The notes beneath the pieces were generated by a model, which ran no database searches, had not been told where the DNA came from, and was given only the letters and a program-made list of their open reading frames with translations. A stretch of 64,000 bases of DNA, from assembly GCA_963691655.1 (NCBI GenBank), contig OY829326.1, positions 43,613,989-43,677,988 of the forward strand. The letters run 5' to 3'. Below, piece by piece: positions 45,366-57,655 of the stretch (position 1 is its first letter; every line of letters begins with the position of its first letter). The translations under genes were made by a program, and so were the position numbers. This stretch comes from Toxonevra muliebris (Eukaryota > Arthropoda > Insecta > Diptera > Pallopteridae).

Positions 45366-48004
45366 ATTGGCTGCCGTCTGCCTGGTTGCCTAGCTGCATC
45401 ATCATCAAAATCCACTTTACGATATTGACACGTAAATGCACACTTGAACTCGCTCGCTCGCTCACTCGCACGCCACCAACAGCACCTTCTTTGTTATTGT
45501 CATTGATGGGCCACACACACAGACACACTCATAAAGACACACCATTACCATCAGCACTCCACCACTGCTGCACTCCGTGCCACATCATCAACTCCTTCTG
45601 CCTTCTGTTACCTACATCTAGTCTATTTTCTGATGTTGCTTTCTATGTTGCTGCCACCGCTGCTGCTGCTGCTGCTTGTGTGGCTGCTCCATTATTATAC
45701 TCGTAGTATATGTTTTTGTGCGCATTCATCATTAATCAAGATTGCTGCTTTTAACGCGCTCGAGTTGCTTTTCTTGCTGTTTTTTTTTATATTTCAGAAA
45801 CTTTTACTTTACGTTTCAGTACGCAATTTTGCAAAATGGAAAGAAAAGAAAAAATTGCAGAGAAAAATTGTAGCTAAAATCTTTTAAAACGAAAATTTCG
45901 ACACGTTTCGCACACTTTGTTTACTTTTTCTTTGTTGTTGTTACCTTTTGTTGTTGCTGCTCTTGTAGCTTTTGCTGCTGTTAGGTAGTTTCATTGATTC
46001 TTAGCGTGCGCACGTGCAACTTTTCTTTCCACTATTGCTGAACTATAGCCAACTTGGAATTAGTTTTGCTGCCGCAGCAGTTGCGATTTTTACCTTTTAA
46101 CCTTTTCCTTATTCTGCTATTCCTTCCCGCACCTCTTCTTTCTCATACTCCCCCAACTTTTGTTGTTGCTGTTGTTGTTGGAGTGCGTCTACCACGCAAT
46201 CAAGCGCAGCTACAGCGGCAGTAAATTGCAACAAAATTACAATGTATAGTAATGGGGTTTAGGTAAACGGAAACAACAGCAACAATTTAACTTCACTTTC
46301 GACAGCAATAATATCAACAACAACAACAATAGATTAGAAAGAATCGCATATTTGCAATTCAACGCAACAAAGTGAAAGAAATAAAAGAAAATGCTCATAG
46401 TATTTCTAAGATATATAATTGTATTTGTTTTTCTATCTCAAAACATGTTGCAGCAACATTTACTTACTGCTGAACAGCTCCATTCAACCGTGCACTTTAA
46501 CCACAATAATAACAGCAACAACAACAGCAGCAGCAGCAGCAGCAATAACAAGATTAAATTGCCTACCAAGAGTGAGTAGCAAGTGATTAGCAAGTGAGAG
46601 AGTGCCCGAAAAAGGCTCAAATCGCGAATGAAAGCAGTACGAGAAACGATGAGCGTCATTCCGTCTTTAATGATGAAACGGGCGCCTTGCGCAAACTTGC
46701 AGCTGCATCTGCTTTAACAACTTTACAGTCGGGAGTCTCATGTTGGTGTGAGAAAGTGGGTCAGTGATTGCCACACAGAATCACACCACAGCCAGACACA
46801 GTTACACAGTTACTGGAGCTGGTTTGCCGCTGCTGCTGTGGCTGCTGCAGCAGGTGAAACGAGTTATTGCCAACATCCGTTGCGCATTTATGTTGTTGAT
46901 GATGCATATAATCTCACAAAAACACGCATACACACACAAGCACACACTCAGTAGACACTAATGCATGCTTTCAAATCCTGTGTGCAGGCGTAATGCCATA
47001 ACGATAACATTTAGGTAGATGTGGCGCAGCATTACGCTCTAACGAAAACTAGCACCATTATGAAGCAAAGTTTAATTTAAACTAAAGTAGCATTTCGCAT
47101 ATTCATACTCTCATATTTCTTTCGTGTGAACATTTCCATTTGATTCTCCTCTAATATGTGCGTGTATGCGTATTTCTATTCTAAATTAATTAAAATATTT
47201 TCACGCTATGGCAAATTGCCACATATCTACTTAAGTTATGCATGATTTCTGCATGCAGCCTGCCAACCAGCCAGTCAATTTTGACTTCTTACCTTCTTTG
47301 CATTTAAAGCTTTAGTTTCAGTTAGAAATTTCCTAAATTTCACTTTACAATTTACCGTACCCACATACAACATTCATCCTTCGCTCGTTCATTGCATTCA
47401 CTTCCGCTGATGAGATTAATCAATTTATTTTAGTTTAGTTTCTGGAAAAAGTCAAAATTCTCAAAGTGTTCGAAAGCAAAATTCTTGACTTCTTCTCCGT
47501 TTGAATTCGATTCAATTTCTAACAACGCAATTTATATCCCCAAAGTAGTTACTAACTACATACATAAATATATATTCGTAGTATACCCAGTACTAAAATA
47601 TGACATAGTTATGCTTAGAAATGTAGACAGCATTTGTTTTTACTTCTAAGGGACTGTAGGTCCCTTCCATTAGTGTATAAATATAATTCAGTTCTGGAAA
47701 TAACGATTCATACAATATATTGGCTTTGTACACAAATAAATACCATACATTTCGTGGGGATCACTAACTCAGAAGCTTTTTATTGTGGTAAGGCCCCTAG
47801 TATTGTCTGAGGCAACAAGTATAAGGGAAGACAACTCTTTTTGTCACATCCGGTAAGCTTCTTCGTTCCAATCCAACCCAATAAACCGAAATCACTAAAT
47901 ACCATTTAGATAGAGACTGGAATTATTCCGGTTCATTCTCTTAAGAAAGAAGGTTCTCGAAGGCATAACTTTTTAATAACTGCAGTCTTATTCCAGTGGT
48001 ATTT
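45366..48004. other. Non-coding stretch dominated by GCT/CAA/CA repeats
   Basis: (GCT)n at 45658-45677, GTTGTTGCTG tracts at 45930-45985 and 46160-46182, (CAG/AAC)n at 46511-46548, CTGCTGCTGTGGCTGCTGCA at about 46829-46848 and a CACACACAAGCACACAC run at 46928-46946. These create many long hydrophobic or Ser/Asn-rich frames on both strands which I do not accept as genes. It may be an intron or a 5' regulatory region of a fly gene. Confidence 0.4.
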
Positions 48005-48062
48005 GCCGTGGCATATTGGTTACTGAGCTGAAATGCTACCCGGGTTCGATACTCGGCACGGT
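48005..48062 (+). repeat. tRNA-like remnant (possible SINE head)
   Basis: TGGCATATTGG (48009-48019) fits the internal A box of tRNA promoters, and GGTTCGATACTC (48043-48054) fits the B box. The 5' GCCGTG can pair with 3' CACGGT (one wobble). A 5-bp stem with a seven-base TTCGATA loop (48040-48056) abuts that acceptor stem, exactly as a T-arm should. At 58 bases it is too short for a tRNA, and the anticodon arm is missing. A decayed tRNA or the 5' part of a tRNA-derived SINE fits best. The segment to about 48170 may be the SINE body. Confidence 0.5.
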
Positions 48063-49661
48063 CAAAAATCTAAAATACCCCCATCTCTTGCCTGGCACTG
48101 GCACCCCTCTAACAATATAAGAATTGCCTCAGAAAAGCTTTTCACTCCGTCGCACAGTGGTTTATCTTTTGAAAAAATTCTATTTTACATGTGGATTTTA
48201 TCGAAAATATTATTCACGCGTTGATGCGTAAGTGCGGAATTGCGTGCAAGCTTTCAATGCAAATATTGCAAATGCGAATTTTAAAAATGTTTGATTCTTC
48301 TTACAAATTTAATCTTTTTTGTATTAAACATAGGTGGCAACCATTTTTTGAAGCGGGAATCAGCAGCTTCCCAATTCACAATCATACTTTCTCGCAATTA
48401 CGCATTGCGTCGAAGCAGTGCGTAATTTGGAGATAACTGCGGATTTTTTGGAAATGTGTTTGTTGTTGGGAAGGTGTCAAACTTTTGCAATCTGCACTTT
48501 ACCAACGTCGCAAGAGAATTCCGCATCAACATGTGAATACCCAATCGTTTTTCCTAGATTACCCATATTATGATGCAGTTTGGTAGCTTAATACTCAAGT
48601 ATCAATAATTCAACATTTTTTTATTATAAACAAATTGAGCTTTTTACAATAATTATTTAAATTTACGTAATTCCGGTGTTGCGAAAATTTACTTAAAATA
48701 CTTCCTCTTAGAACGATTCTTTTACGAAAAACCTTTCGTTTGATGAGATTTTTTTAAGCTATTAAAAGTAGCGACGATTACTTCTGGCACATTTTGTTGT
48801 ATGAGAAGTGGGCGTGGCCAAAATTTATGGCTTCGTGACGGTTTCTTCTAGTTATTCCCATCTTTTGGTTGAACATCAACCACTGTGCTCAGGCTCCGCA
48901 TAAAATGGTAGGTGCCTTTGATTCGAGTACAATTATACCCAGCACAACACAAGCTCGACCTGGACCTGGGCTTGACGCATTGTTGGGTATAATTTCACGC
49001 AGATGTCGCCAAAGACATGACAAATAATCTACTCCTTCTTCATTTCATTTAGTCCCTAATGTAGTATAGAGCACCAACGACGTCAACTCATACGGTTCCT
49101 AGTAACTGCTTCTAGGTCTTGCCAAGTTGGTTAGATTTGCGCCCTCCCATCCTTCTACAGGTTTCACGCTGTCTTTTAGGTAACCTGCTTGCTGCTTAAA
49201 AGTGATTCCACTCCACATGATGCCGTCGTATTTACAAAAAGTATGGCCTTTCTACTTCCACTTCTGTCTTCTGATCCGAGCATCTAGAAAATAGTGCATG
49301 TTGCAAATTACAAGCAAAATCAGTATTTACTCTCTCTTTTTTCAACTGTGGAAGTTTAGACACTGAGTAATTAAAACGAAATTTAATGCTTTGTATTTTC
49401 ATATCACTTACAAACTCAAAAATTAAATGAACCAGTTAGTTGCCAGAAATTAGTACATACACATGTATTTTATTGCTGGGAAATATTCTAATACTCAGAG
49501 ACACATACACCCGCATAAATAGAAACATACCTACATACTTTCACGCATGTAATGGAAAATGAAACGAAAAACGTATTCCCGGTGCACTGCATCAACTTAT
49601 TCTTCTTCTTATTCTACTACTGTTAGAAGTTTTCCACAGAACGTGTGCACGCTTCCTCCAA
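48063..49661. other. Non-coding stretch; moderate complexity
   Basis: An 11-bp inverted repeat AATTATACCCA (48931-48941)/TGGGTATAATT (48984-48994) encloses a GC-richer 42-bp loop. The 48780-49300 interval is less AT-rich than its surroundings and may be a decayed retroelement, but no domain could be confirmed. AGTGGGCGTGGCC at 48808-48820 recalls the GCCACGCCC repeats. Confidence 0.35.
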
Positions 49662-49848
49662 TTGTCACTGTTTAACTTTGCCCTTGCCGTTGCCAAATGC
49701 AATTTACAAACTTTTTCATTACTGCTGCTGCCACTGCTACAACTTCCAACACTCTGTACTACCGTTGTAACTGCTATGGCAACTACTGTTGCTGCTACTA
49801 TTGCTACCTCAGCTAAACTCTTATTTTACCTGCATTCGGTTGCATTTA

Positions 49849-50262
49849 ATGAGAACTTTGTGCGTGCGTGTTGCTAACGCTTCAACTGCATTTGCTTGGC
49901 TTTATTTTAATAACGTTTTCGAACGCGAAAAGAAGCGTATACGCAAAAATATACATAACAAAATAGGAAGAAAGAAAGGAAGAATATTCTGTCATCGCCT
50001 TCCTGATAGTAGTAGTATCTATCTGGTATCTGCTGCAGCTGTTGGCACTACTGCAACAAGCAAAAGCTCATTTCAATTGTGCGAGCTGTATATTTCCAAC
50101 TGCGGCAACGTGTTTTCTATTGTGGTGTTGCAATTAATTTGTACTCACTGTATGCTCCTCACAATTGCCATGAATGACGGGCTATCCATCCATCCAACTA
50201 TATACTACATATTCCACCAACTTGCTGTTGCTGCTACTCTTGTTGGTGCTTATGGATGTTAG
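49849..50262 (+). CDS. Uncharacterised 137-codon open frame, weak
   Basis: This is the longest open frame outside known repeats that begins with an ATG; the frame is open 60 bases further upstream. The product would start MRTLCVRVANAS, carry a strongly basic patch (FEREKKRIRKNIHNKIGRKK) around residues 26-45, and end with a hydrophobic region (VFSIVVLQLICTHCMLLTIA) and a Leu/Ala-rich tail. No family or splice site is recognised. Much of the DNA is derived from GCTGCT/GTTGTT tracts, which keep frames open. It may be chance. Confidence 0.15.
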   Translation: MRTLCVRVANASTAFAWLYFNNVFEREKKRIRKNIHNKIGRKKGRIFCHRLPDSSSIYLVSAAAVGTTATSKSSFQLCELYISNCGNVFSIVVLQLICTHCMLLTIAMNDGLSIHPTIYYIFHQLAVAATLVGAYGC

Positions 50263-51047
50263 TTGAGAGAGATATAGTTGAGGTAGAACGACGACAAGTT
50301 GATATGCGTGTCTGCATGTGTAAGTTTGCATTTAGGAACGAGCGCACTAATTTCAGCTTTTTACACACACTCAAACACACACATGAAGTCACAAGTATCA
50401 TTTCTATTATATTTTTCTAAATTTTATTTTTCTGTGTATTTCTCATGGCAACAAATCGGCAACGCACACGTGTGGATTCAACAACATCATTTTTTATAAC
50501 CAAATTACATCTAAACATATATTTGCATGGCTTGATAAATAATTATTTTTTGAATTAGTTTCGGGTTAATTGAAAAGAGTGAACGAAAATCAAGAAGCAT
50601 AGAACACAGTTTGTCAATGACAATAACAAGATATTGTGCAGAAAATTCAGTTCAAATGATATTTTTGGACCCACAACAGTTCCTCAAAAGTGATATAGAT
50701 GGTAACTCTTGATAGTTCCATTAGCCTGGCTGTGTTTATATGTGAGAAAGAGTTTTTAAACACTTCAATGTCAGTAACGCATCTTAAACAAATATATTAA
50801 ACTAAATTTAATTTGGCCCTCCTTTAGATTAAGTCTTTAGGTTTTTGGGATCGCTGAACTGCAATTTGAATTAAGCATTAAAAAATGAAAAAAGACTACC
50901 ACAAAATAACAGATCTCAGCTTTTGATTTGTTTTTCATACGCCATTTTGATTTCATTGACGCCATTTTTACTAAAGTCAAGTATACAGATTTTTGTTGTT
51001 CAGTGACCTGTAGTAAAATTTCATGGGTAGAATATTTCTTGAACATA
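50263..51047. other. Non-coding spacer
   Basis: No recognised gene, RNA or terminal repeat. Confidence 0.4.
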
Positions 51048-51051
51048 TTAA

Positions 51052-51134
51052 CCCTCTATCAACCCTCGTAATGGGTCAAAAAGGAAACTTTTTCGAAAAA
51101 GGCAAAAAGACACACAATGGTGGGTGCCAAAGGG
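51052..51134. mobile_element. Tiny piggyBac-type MITE candidate
   Basis: TTAA at 51048-51051 and 51135-51138 flank an 83-bp unit. Its left end reads CCCTCTATCAACCC and its right end, inverted, reads CCCTTTGGCACCC. TTAA targets and CCCT(T) tips are typical of piggyBac elements. The terminal repeats are imperfect. Confidence 0.4.
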
Positions 51135-51138
51135 TTAA

Positions 51139-54100
51139 TGTGTAGGAAGAAAATATTCTACGGAAAATTCTACTATAAATTGCTGAACATATAAACAAGC
51201 TCTGATGCAAAACTAACAAGTTATCTTATGGTTTATTATACTTAATCTTTTAGAAATGGCAAACTTTGGGCTTACGTAAAAAAAATTTGACGTATACTTT
51301 TAAAACGCCGAGACCCGCATAATGTTTTTCCTCGAGTTCAATCAGCATCCACTTTCAGAACCTTGTTATTTTTTCGTTTGTTGAACAAAAAACAAATCAA
51401 AACTATCACAATTTTAGTAACACCTGCAGAAAATAATTCAAAAATCATCAACCTTTCATGTCTTTTGTACACAATAGTAACCAAATTATTTATTGTACAT
51501 TAGAGTTGCGTGAATTTGTATTTTTTTAACAACTTTTCTTAAGTTATTAATTTTATATTATGAAATGGAGTTTTAACTTTCGTTTTAAACTATTATAATT
51601 TAAAAAAAAGTTTATGTACTTGCTCAAAATTTTAAACTTAGTACCTTCACTTTGTAAATTCGCACAAATGTAATTTAAACTGTTTTTCAATATCAAATAA
51701 AAAAAACTGTACTTCCGTTTTTGCTCAAACTTAAATTATGAAGAAAAAAAACATGCTTGATTTAAAAAATAATTTTTTATTTTTGAAATTCCTGATAGAT
51801 TTGAAAAGAGAACTAGTGAAATATGAGCATTTTTTTGTACAATATATTAGCCAAAAACAACGAAAGGATTAATTAAATTTAATTAAATTTTTTTTTTATA
51901 TATATTTTAATTTCATATATTTTCATTTTTTGCAGGTATGTTTTCAATTTTCTACTTAATATTTGCAAGATTGTGGTTAGTTTAAATTTAAAGAGACCTT
52001 GTACGAAAAAATGCCGTTAAAAAGATTATGACTGTGGTCCGATGACATACTACGATTATTTTGTTTGACCAATAATTCAAAAAATGAAGGACCGCCAAAA
52101 TTGACTTTCTCAAAAATAGGACTTTTTTCGTAAAAACTTATTTTTTTGTAGTATGTCCTAGGGCCATTGTTATGTAGAAGAAAGTATTTAAGTTTATCGG
52201 TACTGTACAGCTCTCAAAATATGTCGCCTGCTGATAGAATGATCTTCTTAAAATGAACATTTAACATCAATTACCCTAATTGTTTATAAATATTAGCATT
52301 TTTTTTCACACGTTCACTTTATAACAAACTGACTAATTTTTAGATTTATATTTAAAACAAATATAATACATACCATACACTAAATAAAGTTTCAAACGAT
52401 ACTCATTTCGGCACAGGGAAAATGAATAAAAAAAAGCGACTAATTTTTCATTTGATATGCATTTATTGTTTTATAAAAAGCTCAGTCTGGTACTAGACTT
52501 CTAGTCCTACTTGTCATAGATAGGTGTAAAATTCAATTGGGTCTTTGACGCCATTTATCAACTAACGAATTTATACCACAGCATGCCAATAAATTATTTT
52601 TTGTGCTGTAAATAAATCTTCACATGAAGTCTATAAAATGTGAATAAGTACTTTCCAATTACGTAAATGTATCTACAAAAACAACTAATTTTTTCCGGAT
52701 GTGAAAATAAAACACAGAAATATGTAGTAATGAAAGAAAGGCATTCCAAATAGCTCCGTGGTTTTAAGCATTCCTCCTTGCTTCACGATAATTAATTTTT
52801 ATTATATTTAGTATAAGTTTAGTACGACTACAACTATTCAGCGCATAAGCGTTAAATTCATTTCTTCTTCTTCTCTTCTTTTTTTATTTTTATTTTTATT
52901 TTTATCCATTGAAATTCATGATTCTCTTATGTAAATAGTGTGGAAAAAATTTTTCAGCACGATCAGCAATTCACAACGACTTTCAAATTCATGCGTTTAT
53001 GATCAGAATCGTCAGAGTCAAAATCGAAGCAAATACAAAACAACTGAGAAAAAACAATAAAAAAAACTTAAGAAAAAAAAAAAAAACGATGAGTGCAATT
53101 CAACAACAACATTGCGCGATCATCATCAATCTTAAATTTTATTTATGTGGTAGTATCTCATAATCGTTCAAACGAAAACAAAATATATATACATAAATAC
53201 ACAAGTCAATTGTATAGTGTGGCAACAACAACAGCAATCGGCGGTAGTAGCAGCAACCAACCTCCGTTGCAGTCACAGTCATGGTCGATGACTAAAAGTG
53301 TCAATCTCACAATAATCATCATTACAATTTTCTCATTTCTTGAATTTTTTTTTTTTTTTTTGTTTTTTCGCAAGCAAAATTTCTTTGCAATTGTTGTGGC
53401 ATTGTTGCCATCATTATGTTTTTAAATTGATTTCAGTTAAGTACATATATTGAAAATTATATTACTTTTCCTTTGGTGTGAATTTTTAATAAATGCTTCA
53501 TATATTTACAAAGTCTTAAAATAAAATGAATTTGTTTTTTTTTAATAGCTTAATCCGCACCTGTCTTGATCCTGCTGCTATTGCAGCCGTTACTGTTACT
53601 GTTGCTACTAACTATATGGCAATCATTTACACATACATACTTACATGTACAACATTATCTGCATGTAATTAAGTTGTAAAAGTATATACATACTTACTCC
53701 TCACATATAGTACATAATAACAAACACAAAAAAGCATAAGAAAGAAAATGTAAGAAAAACTTTGGCATTTAAAAGTAAAATTAAATGCGCTTTACAGTAT
53801 TTGCAGCATTTATTTGCAACATAATGTTTGCTACCCCAAAAATGTTATTTCTATGAAACGATATGTATGTATAGTATGTGGAATGGAATGAATGGATTGC
53901 CACGTAATTTGAGACAATGAATATCACCCACTGCATGCTTACCATCCATACATACAAACATTTGCAACTGTATAGTTGCTCGTACATTCATTCCACTATG
54001 CAACTTACTCATGCCGCATGAAACTCTGTTGTTTGAATGACGATGGTGATGCGCTGTTGCCGACGATGTTGTTGCTACTAATTTTAATGACACTACTACT

Positions 54101-54720
54101 GCTACTACCATACACTGTATACTAAGTATAAACACTCTAATTGGTACCTTTTTATGTATTTTTAAAAAGCAACAATTAAATTGAATTTTATTGCATGTAA
54201 TATTCGTTCCATGGCATTGACATTGAAGGCATTGCCGAGTAAATAACTAACTGCAAATCTTCTTCATGATTCTTACAAATTAATGCCAAGTATCATGTCA
54301 TAAATAAATACATACATACATACACACATGCATCGTTTATCTGAGACATGTGAACACACATTTAGTGTTGTTTGAGTAACTAATTATTGAAGGCGGCACA
54401 CAAAGAATATCTAGAGCAGTAAGTAATATGGTTTACTAAGTGCTATAAGTTTTACAACTGTTATTCTGAAAATTAAGAGAAATTATAGTGCATTGATAAG
54501 TTTTTTTATTTTTTTTTTTTCTGAATAATTAGACAAAATTATTGGATCTTTTTTCGGATTAAAACTGATTTGAAAGCTGAACTTAATATATGCAGTTAAA
54601 CTCTTTCCAGAGCACTACTAGAAAACGATACATTTTTTAATAATAATCGAAGAACATTTTTTTTTCTCGGTGGGTTTCGCTCAAGGACATGGTATACAAT
54701 ATATACTAAAATTTATTTAA
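51139..54720. other. AT-rich non-coding stretch with one imperfect foldback
   Basis: GTGGTCCGATGACATACTAC (52034-52053) and, inverted, ATGGCCCTAGGACATACTAC (52148-52167) form about 20-bp arms around 94 bp. Elsewhere there are poly-A/T tracts, CAACAACAACAGCAA runs near 53224-53240 and TACATACATACATAC near 54308-54322. The 110-codon frame at 53093-53425 ends in a poly-Phe run encoded by T-tracts and is not accepted. Confidence 0.4.
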
Positions 54721-54723
54721 ATA

Positions 54724-55995
54724 AGGAGTGAGATTGAAAAAATTTTAACACACGTTTTACCTAACAATTTTTTTAAAAATTTCTTTGATCTAGTTATCTT
54801 TAAAAATATGTCAGTTTTTATTTTTAATGACAAACATGTTGATTTATTGTGAGTTTGATCAAAATGAGTGAAGAAAAAGAAGTACGTCTTAAAATTATTA
54901 AAAAGTTTCAAAAAAATCCAAATTGGTCCTACAAAAAATTGGCCAAAGAATTGAAGGTCTGACGTCAAACTGTTTCCAATGTTATTAAACAGTTTCAGGA
55001 AACCTGGTTTGAGAAGAAAACAAGGACCACATGATATTGGGAAAGTCAAGAAAATAGAAAGCATATTGAAAAGATCTCCCAATACATCTGGTAAAAAAGC
55101 TGCCCGGTTAGCCCAGTGCTCTGACTATTCGGTGCGAAAGTTAAAGCCAATGCAGGTTTGAAAACATACAAAGTCCAAAAAGTTCCAGACAGGAATGCTG
55201 CAAAAAATTTAGACGCCAAAAGTAGGGCTCGGAAATTAAAATCGAATTTCATACAAAAATTTGGCATTCATGTTGTATAATGGACGACGAAACGTATGCA
55301 CTGGCAGATTATACACAGCTTTCGGGTCATAATTTTTATGTTGCTGATGCTCGAGGAAATGTCGAAGAACAATTTAGAATCCAAAAGCAGACAAGATTTC
55401 CTAAAAAATTCCTGGTATGGCAAGCTATATGCAGTTGCGGCAAAAGAAGTAAGTCATTTGTTACAGTGGGCTCTATAAATACTGAAATATACATCAAAGA
55501 ATGTTTGAAAAAAAGACTTCTTCCTTTCATAAGAGAGCACAATATGTCCACATATTTTTGGCCCGATTTGACATCATGGCACTACGGCAAGAAAGCTCTG
55601 GAGTGGTACCAAAGTAATAGCATAGTTTTTGTACCAAGAGAGGCTAATCCTCCAAATTGTCCGGATCTAAGACCAGTGGAGAGATATTGGGCTCTTGTGA
55701 AAAGAAACTTAAAGAGCACAAAAAAGGTGTCCCAAAATATCGAAGATTTTAAAAGGAAATGTGCAAAATGTTCCAAAAAGGTGTCTGAAACAACTATCAA
55801 ATCTCTAATGGAAGGCTTACCAAAAAAGGCTTACGAGTTCATAAATAGTGGTAACAACTATAAAAGTTATATTTTTCTGTAATTTATAAAATATTATCAA
55901 TTAAATAAATAATAAAAAAAAATCAAAACTCTAAGATCAACCGTTTAAAAATTATTGAATTTTATATATGTTAAGATTTTTTCGATCTCACTCCT
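54724..55995 (+). mobile_element. Tc1/mariner-superfamily DD37E element, inactivated
   Basis: The 1272-bp unit has about 27-bp terminal inverted repeats: left AGGAGTGAGATTGAAAAAAT, right inverted AGGAGTGAGATCGAAAAAAT. These are flanked by TA at 54722-54723 and 55996-55997. Length, TA target and the encoded transposase fit the DD37E (ITmD37E-like) group known from flies and mosquitoes. The terminal repeats differ at only a few positions, so the insertion is not very old, yet the transposase reading frame is broken. Confidence 0.85.
54864..55882 (+). pseudogene. DD37E transposase pseudogene with intact catalytic C-terminal part
   Basis: The ATG at 54864 starts MSEEKEVRLKIIKKFQKNPN, an N-terminal helix-turn-helix region. 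It is stopped by TGA at 54960-54962 where the family has a sense codon before Arg-Gln-Thr-Val. Frame then changes near 54990-55010 (GLRRKQGPHDIGK follows), near 55140 (NAGLKTYKVQKVPD follows) and near 55270, so at least three indels and one nonsense mutation. From 55280 a clean 200-codon frame runs to the stop at 55880-55882. It holds all three catalytic acids: the first in MDDETY, the second in FWPDLTSWHYG, and the Glu in LRPVERYW, 37 residues later. Codons in between are undisturbed. The intact part alone would lack DNA binding. Recent frameshifting is the simplest reading. Confidence 0.85.
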
Positions 55996-55997
55996 TA

Positions 55998-56469
55998 TGT
56001 AGTAAAAAACTTTTACCAAATTTTTCCACACACGGAATATTCTGAAATTAAATTGAAATTTTCTGAAACCAATTTAGAATTTTCTTAAGTACCTACTGTT
56101 CAAAAAGGTGTAATTACGTCATTGAACAGAAGGAAGAGTACATTTCCTAACGTCTTTAACCTAGTCTCATCAATTTTTTGCGTAATGCTTCTTTACAGGG
56201 TAGTGAAATCAAAAATTTAGTTTGTTACGAGATTATTAGGGCCAAAAGATTTTGTTATTAGCTATTTGAGCTTTTAAAATACCGTTTATCGAAAGCTAAG
56301 TAAGTGGAAGTGGAAACTGAGTGACTGTGAGAAGTTGGAAGGCTTTGCCACCTGCTTCGAGTAGAATTAATCACGACATTTTTTACTGAAAGAGCTAAAG
56401 TTTTTTGATAAACTAAGCAGTTAACAAAATTTAAGAGAATCAACTGACCGGGAATACTTTTACCCACCA
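55998..56469. other. Non-coding spacer
   Basis: No recognised gene or repeat. Confidence 0.4.
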
Positions 56470-56625
56470 TCGGATCCAGACAGGGGGCAAGCGTTTAACT
56501 TTTCATCCCTTTAAACTATGTTTTTAATTCATGACCAAATACTAAAATCCATGAGATTTTCATTGGTAAGGGGGAAAGGAGGGGGTTTCTCCCCAAATTA
56601 CCTCCTAGGATCTGCTAGTTTTCTT
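56470..56625. repeat. Copy of the GGATCC/CTAGTG repeat family
   Basis: Left end TCGGATCCAGACAGGGGGC; right end, inverted, ACTAGCAGATCCTAGGAGGT, followed inward by GGGGAGAAACCCCC. It contains GAGATTTTCATTGGTAAGGG as in the copy at 31690. It is the most complete of the copies seen. Confidence 0.5.
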
Positions 56626-56884
56626 ACTTATATGATAATAGTTTTTTCTTTTGTTTTCTTATTTTCAAAGAAATTTAGAAGAAAATGATATGATATAGTG
56701 GGAGTGAAATCATACCTGATATATTCCTAAAGCATTCCTGATTGATACCAGCTGCTTTTGATTCGCCACTTGCTTCAAGTTATGTATAACTAGCAGCGAT
56801 AATTGTATGGGAAAACAACAACAAAGCCGCCGAGATAACACGTATAATTATAGCTGTTATGTATACTTAGCAAATAGTTTAATT

Positions 56885-57197
56885 GCATCAAATTCTATTG
56901 TGAACTGCCAATAGTGAAAGAAGAAGCATGACAGTTTGACAAAAAAAAAAAAAATAAAAAGAAAAAGATTCGAATTTTGTCTGCCGGTGAAAATAAGTAA
57001 AAATCATCTTAAAATTTTCTTAAAAAGAGTAAAAACTAAAAACAATGTCCACGATTAACCGCAATGACTAGGATCCATTAAAATGTTTCACCTCTAGCTG
57101 CTGAGCAGTTTCATTGTGAATAACAATATGACAAAGAAGAGACTTAACAACTTGGTCGTTTTATTCGCACATGTTAAACTAGCTGGCAAATAAAACG
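56885..57197 (-). repeat. 0.3-kb dispersed repeat, copy B (inverted relative to copy A)
   Basis: It matches 43032-43342 in the opposite orientation, 13.5 kb away, with small indels and a long A-run at 56940-56954 in this copy. No coding capacity. Confidence 0.65.
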
Positions 57198-57655
57198 CAG
57201 CTATTGTTATTTTTCTGCCTCAGATTCTTATCTTGAACAAACTATCTAACTAACAAATATCATTACCGAACCACTAATGTTTAATCAAATATCTTCATTA
57301 CTTATTGCAATACTTTCAGAATTTTTATAAACTCACATTTCAATTGTTATAATGCAAACATGCAGATTAAATCTCATTTGATGCACACAAGAAGTATTTC
57401 AAGGCCACCTGTAAATATCCATTCCATTCCAATCCATTGCCACTGAGTCACACATCCACAGAAATCCTATAAAATTGACGAAAGAGAAATTCTCAATTCT
57501 CCATTCAAGACTCAATAGAATATTCCATGAAATCTAGTTACCGTATACTAAATGTGACCCACTTTAAAATAAATTAATTAAATTTAATTTATACTTCCTG
57601 CACACACATACACAAGCTCTCACACATAATACTTTCCAGAAATTAATAGACACAT
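57198..57655. other. Non-coding; possible 3' UTR of the minus-strand gene ending at 57656
   Basis: On the minus strand an ATTAAA word lies about 65-75 bp beyond the stop codon (plus TTTAAT near 57585-57590) and could serve as a variant poly(A) signal. Otherwise AT-rich with CACACA/TACACA tracts. Confidence 0.3.

Noticed and set aside
45362..45887. 114- and 84-codon frames across a GCT repeat
   Set aside because: Driven by the (GCT)n tract. No start context or exon signals.
46391..46659. Overlapping poly-Ser/Asn (+) and poly-Leu (-) frames
   Set aside because: Both are translations of one CAG/AAC microsatellite.
48840..49300. Possible retrotransposon C-terminal region (minus strand words like WQDLEAVTRNR)
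   Set aside because: Only a short phrase was suggestive, with stops on either side. Not enough to call a family.
53093..53425. 110-codon open frame (+)
   Set aside because: The frame is kept open by CAACAA and T-run simple sequence. Its end is poly-Phe.
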